In this document: piece after piece, positions 39,484-47,800 of the stretch
How positions within the stretch are numbered: the stretch's first letter is position 1
How the letters are laid out: each line of letters opens with the position of its first letter
DNA from: JAIOTH01 sp964486685
GTDB lineage: Bacteria > Patescibacteriota > Patescibacteriia > UBA1558 > S5-K13
Assembly (NCBI GenBank): GCA_964486685.1
Contig: CAZAOE010000001.1
Span: forward strand, 1 to 64,000
Direction of reading: 5' to 3'
Length of the DNA: 64,000 bases
Notes under the pieces: model-generated
The model's database searches: none
What the model saw: only the letters and a program-made list of their open reading frames with translations
What the model was told of the DNA's origin: nothing
Translations under genes and position numbers: made by a program

Positions 39484-39818
39484 AACAGAAGGAAATTTGG
39501 TTAGTTCAATATCCCCAAGATTCAGTCGGTCATGAATATCGAAAAGAACGGCCGGCTTTGGTTATTGAATCTGATTCACAAATAAAAAGAACGAAGGTTT
39601 TTAGTGTTATTCCCTTGACTTCAAATTTAAATAATAAAACCAGGGATGATATTTTAGTTAAAACAAATAAGAATAATAATTTATTCCGTGATTCAATTTT
39701 AAAAGTTCACCATTTAGAATCCTTTGATCAATTTAGATTTATTAAAAAAATAGGCGAGATTAATGATAAGATTTTAGATAAAGTAAAAAATTATTTAAAA
39801 ATTCATTTTGATTTTTGA
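39480..39818 (+). CDS. MazF/PemK-type endoribonuclease toxin with ATA start
   Basis: 112 residues when read from ATA 39480: KQKEIWLVQYPQDSVGHEYR, KERPALVIESD, VFSVIPLTS, which is the full MazF start. No ATG, GTG or TTG lies in frame before residue 27 (TTG at 39558), which would remove the first strand and the RP motif. The overlap with the repressor stop is ATAA where ATGA would be normal. Either a weak AUA start is used or an ATG has mutated. No separate MazE-like antitoxin is seen; the S24 repressor takes that place. Confidence 0.8.
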   Translation: MKQKEIWLVQYPQDSVGHEYRKERPALVIESDSQIKRTKVFSVIPLTSNLNNKTRDDILVKTNKNNNLFRDSILKVHHLESFDQFRFIKKIGEINDKILDKVKNYLKIHFDF

Positions 39819-39875
39819 TATATTTATACATAAAAAGCGGTAATCTTTAAGCTATAAGCCATAAGAAAGATGGTC

Positions 39876-39901
39876 AATCCTGTTTAACGATGGGATTTTT
39901 T
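39876..39901 (+). terminator. Weak terminator after MazF
   Basis: AATCC, loop, GGGATT then TTTTTTG. Short 5-bp stem with a good T-run. Confidence 0.45.
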
Positions 39902-39904
39902 GAT

Positions 39905-39933
39905 TTGATTTCTTCCAATATTTATGTTAGAAT
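39905..39933 (+). promoter_or_regulatory. Promoter of lepB
   Basis: TTGATT (39905-39910), 17-bp spacer, TAGAAT (39928-39933), about 48 bp before the lepB ATG. Confidence 0.55.
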
Positions 39934-39980
39934 ATGAGCACTTTTAGTAAAAAAAAGATTATTTTTTAGTATAAAATAGC

Positions 39981-40607
39981 ATGAAAAACAAAGCAGAAAA
40001 AGATTTAACAGCAATAGAAACAACTGAGAAAAAAAGCCATTTTTGGAAATCATCGCTCAGTTTTGTTTTAGAAATTGTTAAAACCGTGATTATATCTTTA
40101 GCTATTATTTTACCAATTAGATATTTTATTATTCAGCCCTTTATGGTAGATGGGGCCTCTATGGAGCCCAATTTTTTTGATAATGAATATTTAATTATTA
40201 ATGAAATTTCCTATCGTTTCACTGAACCACAAAGAGGAGATGTAATAGTATTTAAAAATCCAGAAAACGAGACCCAATTTTTTATAAAAAGAGTAATTGC
40301 TTTGCCTAAAGAAACTATTAAAATAGAAGAAGGAGATATTTATATTAGAACTCAAGGGGAAGAGAACTTTATTAAAATAAATGAAAGTGATTATTTGCCA
40401 GAGATTACAAAAACATTTGGTAATATAAAAGAAATTAAATTAACAAATGATGAATATTTTGTTTTAGGTGATAATCGTAAGAATAGTAAGGATTCTCGAA
40501 TCATCGGGCCGATTAAGGAAAATTTAATTATGGGTAAGGCCTGGATTAGGGGTTTTCCGATAGATAGAATTTCTGTTTTTAAAACAAATTATAATTATGG
40601 TTTTTAA
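39981..40607 (+). CDS. lepB: Signal peptidase I
   Basis: 208 residues. One N-terminal membrane helix (IVKTVIISLAIILPIRYFII), catalytic Ser in MVDGASMEPNF, Lys in FFIKRVIALP, and the box E motif YFVLGDNRKNSKDSR. It cleaves Sec signal peptides on the outer face of the membrane. The lone N-terminal helix is the Gram-positive-like form. hisS follows after 2 bp. Confidence 0.96.
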   Translation: MKNKAEKDLTAIETTEKKSHFWKSSLSFVLEIVKTVIISLAIILPIRYFIIQPFMVDGASMEPNFFDNEYLIINEISYRFTEPQRGDVIVFKNPENETQFFIKRVIALPKETIKIEEGDIYIRTQGEENFIKINESDYLPEITKTFGNIKEIKLTNDEYFVLGDNRKNSKDSRIIGPIKENLIMGKAWIRGFPIDRISVFKTNYNYGF

Positions 40608-40609
40608 AT

Positions 40610-41995
40610 ATGTCTAAAACTAAATCAAAAGTAAAAAAAATGAGTTTGCCTAAAGCCAAAGCCAGGACTAAATCAAATAAATCTAAAGCCAAAGCGAATA
40701 AAAATAGAAAATATTTTTTAGTAAAGGGTTTTAGGGACATTCTTCCTGAAGAGCAAAAATATTGGGATTTTATTCGCGATAAAGTAATTAGTATTGCTCG
40801 GGCCTATGGTTTTAAAAGAATAGATTTACCTGTTTTAGAAGATGCGGGACTTTTTGTAAAAGGAGTGGGTCCAGATACAGATATTGTAAGTAATGAAATG
40901 TTTTCTTTTAGTACTTTGGGTAGGGAGAGGGTAAGTTTAAGACCAGAGGGAACAGCAGGCATTGTTCGGGCTTATATCCAACATGGAATGTTAAACAAAC
41001 CCAAGCCAGTAAAATTATTTTATATTGGTCCAATGTTTAGATATGATAAGCCCCAAGCCGGAAGATATAGACAATTCTATCAATTTGGAGCAGAAGTTTT
41101 TGGAACAGATGATCCGATTATAGATGCTCAATTGATATATATGATTTATCAAATTTATCAGGCCCTTAAGATACCTATTAATATTCAGATTAATAGCATT
41201 GGATGTAAAATTTGTCGTAATAGATATGCCAAGGCCTTAAAAAATTATTTAAAAAAGAATCGTTCTAAATTATGCGCAAATTGTAAGGCCAGATACATTA
41301 AAAATACTTTAAGAGTTTTAGATTGTAAGCAAAAAAAATGTCAAGAGCTTATTTTAGAGGCCCCGCAAATTGTAGATTATTTATGTGAAGATTGTAATAA
41401 ACATTTTGTTAAGGTTTTGGAATATTTAGAAGATATTGAAGTTCCTTATATTTTAAATCCATTTATTGTTCGGGGCTTAGATTATTATAATAGAACTACT
41501 TTTGAAATTTTTCCCCAAAACGAAGAAGCTGGTAGTCAAAGTGCTTTAGCCGGTGGTGGTCGTTATGATAAATTAGTTAAGAATTTAAAGGGGCAAGATA
41601 CTCCAGCCATAGGATTTTCAATGGGCTTAGAAAGAACAATAAATAGTTTGAAAAAAGTTGAGAATTTAAAAATAAAATCTAAGGATAAATGTGATATATT
41701 TATTGCTCAATTAGGCGAAAGAGCTAAAAAAAAGGTTTTGGTTTTATTTGAGAAATTAAGACAAGCTGGTTTTAAAATAGCAGAAAATATTTCTAAAGCA
41801 GATTTAAAATCGCAGTTAGAAAGCGCTAATAAATTAAATGTTAAATTAGCATTAATTATTGGTCAAAAAGAAATTTTAGACAATACAATTTTAATTAGAG
41901 ATATGGAAAGCGGAAACCAAGAAGTAGTGCCAGAGGATAAGATAAATAAAGTTTTAAAAAGGCGTTTAAAAAGTTTAAATATTAAAAAGAAGTAA
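40610..41995 (+). CDS. hisS: Histidyl-tRNA synthetase
   Basis: 461 residues, class II synthetase. GFRDILPEEQKYWDFI at the start of the catalytic core, motif 2 GPMFRYDKPQAGRYRQFYQF, the His-specific RGLDYYNRTTFEI, AGGGRYDKLV and motif 3 GFSMGLERTI, then the anticodon domain. Oddities: a ~35-residue Lys/Ala-rich N-terminal extension, and a Cys-rich insertion (CKICRNRY, CANCKARY, CKQKKC, CEDC) around residues 200-265. Confidence 0.96.
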   Translation: MSKTKSKVKKMSLPKAKARTKSNKSKAKANKNRKYFLVKGFRDILPEEQKYWDFIRDKVISIARAYGFKRIDLPVLEDAGLFVKGVGPDTDIVSNEMFSFSTLGRERVSLRPEGTAGIVRAYIQHGMLNKPKPVKLFYIGPMFRYDKPQAGRYRQFYQFGAEVFGTDDPIIDAQLIYMIYQIYQALKIPINIQINSIGCKICRNRYAKALKNYLKKNRSKLCANCKARYIKNTLRVLDCKQKKCQELILEAPQIVDYLCEDCNKHFVKVLEYLEDIEVPYILNPFIVRGLDYYNRTTFEIFPQNEEAGSQSALAGGGRYDKLVKNLKGQDTPAIGFSMGLERTINSLKKVENLKIKSKDKCDIFIAQLGERAKKKVLVLFEKLRQAGFKIAENISKADLKSQLESANKLNVKLALIIGQKEILDNTILIRDMESGNQEVVPEDKINKVLKRRLKSLNIKKK

Positions 41996-42026
41996 GCGAT
42001 ACCAATATAGCGATACCAATATACGA

Positions 42027-42062
42027 ATTTACCCTTGAACCAGAAATCGGTTCAGGGTGAAT
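42027..42062. repeat. Hairpin in the hisS-rpsU spacer
   Basis: ACCCTTGAACC (42031-42041) pairs with GGTTCAGGGT (42049-42058), flanked by ATTAGTATA-type word repeats that also pair (42063-42140). Confidence 0.6.
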
Positions 42063-42157
42063 ACGAATTATACTAATATACCAATCATTAGTATTTAATT
42101 AGTATATTAGTATCACAATATTAGTATTATTAGTATAGAAAGGAAGGTAAAAATAAA

Positions 42158-42376
42158 GTGGTAGAAGTTAAACAAAAAATTAATGAATCTTTTGAAAAAT
42201 TAATTAGAAGATTTACTAAAAAAATAATCCAGAGCGGTAAATTATTGCAGGCCCGAAAGGTTAGATTTCAAAACGAAAGAAAAAATAAAAGAAAATTTAA
42301 GTCCGCGGCCATTTATCGTTTAAAAGCCCAAGACCAAAGAGATTACTTGAAAAAAATTGGCAAAATAGAAGAATAA
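42158..42376 (+). CDS. rpsU: 30S ribosomal protein S21
   Basis: 72 residues, GTG start. Conserved core ESFEKLIRRFTKKIIQSGKL, with a basic C-terminus. S21 sits beside the anti-Shine-Dalgarno end of 16S rRNA. It is one of few genes here with a purine-rich site upstream, AAAGGAAGG (42140-42147), about 10 bases before the GTG. In Bacteroidetes, where most genes also lack Shine-Dalgarno sites, rpsU keeps one and is autoregulated; a parallel is possible. Confidence 0.95.
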   Translation: MVEVKQKINESFEKLIRRFTKKIIQSGKLLQARKVRFQNERKNKRKFKSAAIYRLKAQDQRDYLKKIGKIEE

Positions 42377-42395
42377 GAAATAATTTTGAATTACG

Positions 42396-42472
42396 AATGA
42401 AAGGAAATATTATATTAACCCCCACCATCTCCCCCTTACTAAGGGGGAGGGAGAGGGGGTGAATTTTAAATT
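42396..42472. repeat. 77-bp GC-rich hairpin repeat, copy 2
   Basis: Identical to 21727-21803 over 77 bp. It lies between rpsU and yqeY. Exact identity at 20 kb distance implies recent copying or conversion. Confidence 0.88.
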
Positions 42473-42493
42473 TAAAATTAATAATTCAAAGAA

Positions 42494-42943
42494 ATGTCTT
42501 TAAAAGAGAAAATTGAAAAAGATTGTATTCAGGCCTTAAAATTAAGAAACCAGGACGAGCTGGGAGTTTTAAGATTGTTAAAAAGTGCTATTCAGAATAA
42601 AGAAATAGAAAAAAAAGCAAAATTAAAAGATGAGGATATTATTAAAATTTTAATGTCTGAGATAAAAAAGAGAAAGGATAGCATTGAGCAGTTTAAAAAA
42701 GGCGAACGCAATGATTTAGTATCTAAAGAAGAAAAAGAGATTAAAATCATTGACCAATATTTGCCGGAAATGAAATCTAAGGAAGAGATAAAAAAAATTA
42801 TTTGTGATATAATAAAAAGAGAGAATATAGAGAGGTCTGTAAGCAATTTTGGACAACTAATGAAATTGGCTATGCAAGAATTATCTGGTCAGGCCGAAGG
42901 AAATTTTGTTTCGCAGATTGTTAAGGAAGAATTGAATAAATGA
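42494..42943 (+). CDS. yqeY: YqeY/GatB-domain protein
   Basis: 149 residues, all helical. LKEKIEKDCIQALKLRNQDE, then LRLLKSAIQNKEIEK, EEKEIKIIDQYLPEMKS and a C-terminal GQAEGNFVSQIVKEEL match the YqeY family, which shares the tail domain of GatB. It probably binds tRNA; the function is not settled. The rpsU-yqeY neighbourhood is common in bacteria. Confidence 0.93.
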   Translation: MSLKEKIEKDCIQALKLRNQDELGVLRLLKSAIQNKEIEKKAKLKDEDIIKILMSEIKKRKDSIEQFKKGERNDLVSKEEKEIKIIDQYLPEMKSKEEIKKIICDIIKRENIERSVSNFGQLMKLAMQELSGQAEGNFVSQIVKEELNK

Positions 42944-43039
42944 GTTGCGAGCTGTAAGTTTCAAGTTTTAGGTCAAAGATTTGGGGGTCAAAAGTCAAAG
43001 ATTAATTAGTTATTTAAAATTAGACATTATATTATAATA

Positions 43040-44725
43040 ATGTTATTAAAAGCAAAAATAAAAAATAGTTTTAACTTTTCTAAAATAACTGTTGTCAGTT
43101 TAGTTTTAATGTCAGCGGTTATTTTTTTATTACCCAGCATTTCTCAAGCCCAAATTTTAGTTCCCCAAGTAGATAATTTAAGTACGGGCAGTATTGAAGA
43201 GATAGCTGGGACTGTTATTCAATTGGTTTTGGGCTTATTGGGCTTAATTGCTTTAGTTATTGTTTTATATGCCGGTTTTATGTGGATGACTTCTGGAGGA
43301 AATGAAGAAAAAATATCTAAGGCCAAAAAAATCTTAAGTGCTGGAGTAATTGGACTTTTAATTATTTTGGCCTCTTATGCTATCACCAGCTTTATTTTAC
43401 AAGTAGCTCAAGGAGGAGGTGGCGGTGGTGGTGGACACGGAGATTATACGGAAGGATTGGGTGGATTTGGCGGAGGAGCATTAGGCGGAGGGGTAATTGA
43501 ATATCATTATCCGGCTCGAGATGCTACTAATATTCCGCGTAATACTTTAATTATGATTAGTTTTAAAGTTAGGGTTGCTACTAGTAGTGTAATAGCAGAA
43601 TCTTTTACTGATAATCCGGGGCTTGGGCTTTGTAATAATTATACAGAAAACAACACTAATGGTAATGAATGTGGAATTTTAAGTAGCGATATAGAGATAA
43701 TTGATTATGGTTCTGAAAATATTCCCTTGGATCCAGAAGATGTAGTTGCTGTTTTAACTGCAGATGGAAAAAATATTTTACTTAGGCCCATAGAGTATTT
43801 AGGAAACGGAGAAAATTCTACTGATACAATTGTGTATTTGGGAGCAGGAATGGTAACTGCTGATGGTAAGGACTTATTTGGCGGTTTAGAAAATGGATAT
43901 GCTTGGCAATTTGAAGTCAGTACTTTTTTAGATCTTACGCCTCCAACTGTTAGTTTTGTCTGGCCAGGGCAAGACCAGATAGTGGCACGTAATGCTATTA
44001 TTCAAGTTAATTTTTCGGAACCCATAAATATTTTAAGCGTAGATGGAAATATTATTGTTACAAATTTACCAGATGAAATTTTAGCAGGAGAATTAAAAAT
44101 TAGTAATCAGTATAAAACAATAGAATTTTTAGCTGCTGGAGACTGCGGAGGAGCAAGGGTTAATTCCTGCGGTGAAGAAATATTTTGTTTACCAGCTTTG
44201 GCAAATATTGAAACTTTAGTTGAAGCCGGAGAAGCCGACGATCCTTTAAGTGGAATTAGTGATGCGGCTGGTAATTTATTGGCAGAAGATTATATTTGGG
44301 ATTTTAATACTACTAATAATGTTTATACTATTTCTCCAATAATAGAATCTACTGGTCCAGTTAATAATGAAGAAAATGTTCAGCTGAATCCAAATATTTG
44401 GGCTTTATTTGATTTAACAGATGTCAATATTTCGCCTAGTTCTTTAAATACAGATAGTTTTTATATTTATGATGCTGATAGTTGTGTTGATTTAGGTCAA
44501 GACGATCCAGATTTAGAAGCTGGGCACAAAGAAAATATTGCTGGAGATAATTGTTTCCCAGCTTATTCCGTTTACATGAGCGATGACAATAAGAAGTGTA
44601 ATATTCAAATATATAATGCCTTAGAAAATAATATTCTTTATTATCCGCGAATTACTTCTGAAATTAAGGATTCTTATGGAAATTGTTTTAATCCAGCTGA
44701 GGGTCCAGGCGGGAGCGAGCGGTAA
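43040..44725 (+). CDS. Surface protein: T4SS-pilin-like N-terminus fused to bacterial Ig-like domains
   Basis: 561 residues. Residues ~15-38 form a signal-like helix ending SQAQ, and 57-82 and 97-121 are the two helices of a TrbC/VirB2-like pilin module (VIQLVLGLLGLIALVIVLYA; GFMWMTSGGNEEKISKAKK). A Gly-run linker (124-132) leads to about 420 external residues with two to three SbsA/Big_5-like domains (YPARDATNIPRNTLIMISFK; PPTVSFVWPGQDQIVARNA). TATAAT lies just before the ATG. Confidence 0.85.
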   Translation: MLLKAKIKNSFNFSKITVVSLVLMSAVIFLLPSISQAQILVPQVDNLSTGSIEEIAGTVIQLVLGLLGLIALVIVLYAGFMWMTSGGNEEKISKAKKILSAGVIGLLIILASYAITSFILQVAQGGGGGGGGHGDYTEGLGGFGGGALGGGVIEYHYPARDATNIPRNTLIMISFKVRVATSSVIAESFTDNPGLGLCNNYTENNTNGNECGILSSDIEIIDYGSENIPLDPEDVVAVLTADGKNILLRPIEYLGNGENSTDTIVYLGAGMVTADGKDLFGGLENGYAWQFEVSTFLDLTPPTVSFVWPGQDQIVARNAIIQVNFSEPINILSVDGNIIVTNLPDEILAGELKISNQYKTIEFLAAGDCGGARVNSCGEEIFCLPALANIETLVEAGEADDPLSGISDAAGNLLAEDYIWDFNTTNNVYTISPIIESTGPVNNEENVQLNPNIWALFDLTDVNISPSSLNTDSFYIYDADSCVDLGQDDPDLEAGHKENIAGDNCFPAYSVYMSDDNKKCNIQIYNALENNILYYPRITSEIKDSYGNCFNPAEGPGGSER

Positions 44726-44736
44726 TAGTTTAATTG

Positions 44737-44842
44737 TTAAACCCCTCACCTTTTGATTAAGAATATATTATTTTATTTTCTAATATTTTTTAAAAATAAT
44801 AATGCTTAATATAATTTATTTTAGAAAAGGTGATGGGGTAAA
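44737..44842. repeat. ~106-bp inverted-repeat element, TTAACCCC family, copy C
   Basis: TTAAACCCCTCACCTTTT and AAAAGGTGATGGGGTAAA tips, with inner arms ATTAAGAATAT... and ...AATGCTTAATAT partly pairing. It lies between the two pilin-fusion genes. Confidence 0.75.
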
Positions 44843-44877
44843 TTGTTAAAATTAAGAGTAACTTGTAACTAATTATC

Positions 44878-47800
44878 ATGCTTAAGAAAAGAAAAAATTT
44901 ATTTTTAATCTTTATACTATTTATAGTAATAGGTTTTGTATTACCAAATATTTCATCTGCTCAAATTTTAGTTCCACAAGTAGATAATCTTAGTACAGGT
45001 AGCATTGAAGAGATAGCTGGGACTGTTATTCAATTGGTTTTGGGCTTATTGGGCTTAATTGCTTTAGTTATTGTTTTATATGCCGGTTTTATGTGGATGA
45101 CTTCTGGAGGAAATGAAGAAAAAATATCTAAGGCCAAAAAAATCTTAAGTGCCGGAGTAATTGGTCTGATTATTATTTTGGCCTCTTATGCTATAACCAG
45201 CTTTATTTTACAAGCAGCCCAAGGAGGAGGTGGCGGTGGAGGCGGTGGAGGTCAAGGATGTACTCCTAATGAATGTACGGGTTGTTATCGGTGTGATCTT
45301 GATGGTAATTCTCATTATGACGAGACTTGTCCTACCTGTGGTTCTGGTGGGGAAACATATAATTTTAGTGTAATTACTAATAGTCCTCAAGGAGAAAATA
45401 TTTCTTTGTGCAGTTTAATTCAAGTTAAATTTAATAATATTGTTGATGAAACTACAGTTAATTCTCAAAATTTTGGTTTATATGACTGTGGAGCCAATTC
45501 TTGTGCTGGCAATTTAATCAACAATTTAACGCCAGATGGACAGTTTATAATAGAAGAAGATATAATTCAGTTTATTTTAGGAGAGGATTATGAGCAGAAG
45601 CATTATTATGCAGTTAATATCATACATGATGGGATTGCAGATGAAGACGGAGAGGCCTTGTTAGTAGATTATTATTGGGAGTTTAAAACTGGGAATGAAA
45701 CAGATACAGAGCCACCTACTGTTATTTCAGTATTTCCTAAAGATGATCAAGAAGATGTTTGTTTAACTTCATATATTACCGCCGAATTTTCAGAAGATAT
45801 GGATATGCTTTCTTTAAGAAATGCCTCGTCCTTTTATTTATATGAAGACATTGACACTCTATCAGATATAGATTTTTTTCATCAGGTTTATAATGACTCC
45901 TTAATTTTATATCCTAACTCTAACTATGAAGCAGTTGAAGATTACTTCCCTTTATTAAATGGCAGTATTATTAAAGATACTTGTGGTAATTATTTAGATG
46001 GTGATGGTGATGGCACTCATCAAGATTCAGATATTGATAATTATCCTTCAGAAGGTCCTAGTGAAGAATGGAATTTTATTACCGGAGATAATTTATATTG
46101 TACGCCAGAAATTACTGGAGTTGAAAATAATCAAACCTATTATGACGCCACAGAGAATTTAATTATTTCTGGTCATTATTTAGGGAATAATCCAGTTTTA
46201 ATTTTTGATAATTCCATAGTCGTAAACCAAACAAGTAATTTATGTATGGGAAATGAATATTGGTATGATGGCGCTTGTGTTATTTGGGCCTGGACAGAAG
46301 AAGAAATAAAAGTAGCTATACCAGTGACTGGGGGCGATAATAACGGAGTTAGGGCCGGAGAAAATTTAGTGGAAGTGCAAACTGATGAAGGCAATGTTAG
46401 CGCTAATTTTGATTTATTAAGTCCGCGTATTAATGCTTTATATCCAGACCAAGGTGGAGTTGGACAATTTATCAGTATTTGGGGAATAAATTTTAAAGAA
46501 GATGAAAACATTAATTTAAGTGCTTCCGAGGTTTATTTTCGTTTTAATCAAGATGAATACATAGAAGCAGATTTACCTTGTGGCCAAGATGCCTGGGAAG
46601 ATGAACAAATTATTATTTCTGCTCCTAATAATTTGAATATAAATAATGTTTATGCTGTGCAAATTAAAAAAGTTTATGATGACGGTACAGAGCGCTGGAG
46701 TAATTTAGCGGATTTTTATTTTAATGATGAAGAAGCTGGACCAGGTCTATGCTCTATTGATAAGGATGAGCTTTTTTTTGAAGACGAATTTAATTTAAAT
46801 GGAATTAAATTAGGGGACGATATCTTTTATAATAGAGAAGTAATTTTAGGCGATGATTATAGTTCCATACAAGCTGATGTCTTAGAGTGGACCGGAAACG
46901 ATGGTGATGGACACAATACAGATGTTGAGGCCATAACTCCCTTAATGGGTTCGGCTACAGGAGTAGGCGTTAGAGTAATGGTAGAGGAAACAGCAGGTGA
47001 ACAAAGATTTAGTAATTATTTAAATGTAGAGATATTGGCAGATGAATCAACAAATTTTTATATAAATTATACTTCTCCAACCTCAACTCCAATAGGGGGC
47101 TATGTGACGATTTATGGTTCTGGGTTTGGAAATAGCCAAGATGATAAGATGGTTAAGTTTAATATAGGCGGAGATGATTGGACAGATGGAGATTTTGATT
47201 TTCCAGATGAATGTTCTACGGCTTTTTGGAGTGATGAACAAGTAATTGTTAAAGTACCGGAAACATTTAATGGTTTTGGGTTTCCATTTTCTTCAAAAAT
47301 AAAAATTATAGATTCAGCTAATTATTTAGAAACTAATGCAGTAAATTTTGAAGTTAATAATGAAGGACTTGCTCCTTGTATTTGTAGTGTAAACCCTGAA
47401 TTTGGAACAAAAGAAAATGAAATTGAAATTGCTGGTGAGTATTTTGAAGATCCCGATGATGTAGATAACTTTTACTTTAACACAATTTTTGATAACAGCG
47501 GAAATTTTATATCTGGAGATTATGCGGATTTTATTATAGATTCAGATGAGTTAATGTTTGTAACAGTAACATCAACGCAAACTGGTTTAATTTCAGCTCG
47601 CAATATTAATGGCTATGGCAATACTTGGAATTTTGAATATATTGAAGCAGGAGCAGACATAACAGGTGTTTGGGATTTTTATGGCTGGAATTTTACTACT
47701 TGTGCAGATTGTGAAAATCCAAGAGTGAGTAGAAAAATATGTAATTCTAATAACGGTATATCTTTTCCTTCGCCAGAACCAGGAAGTACAGATGTACCAC

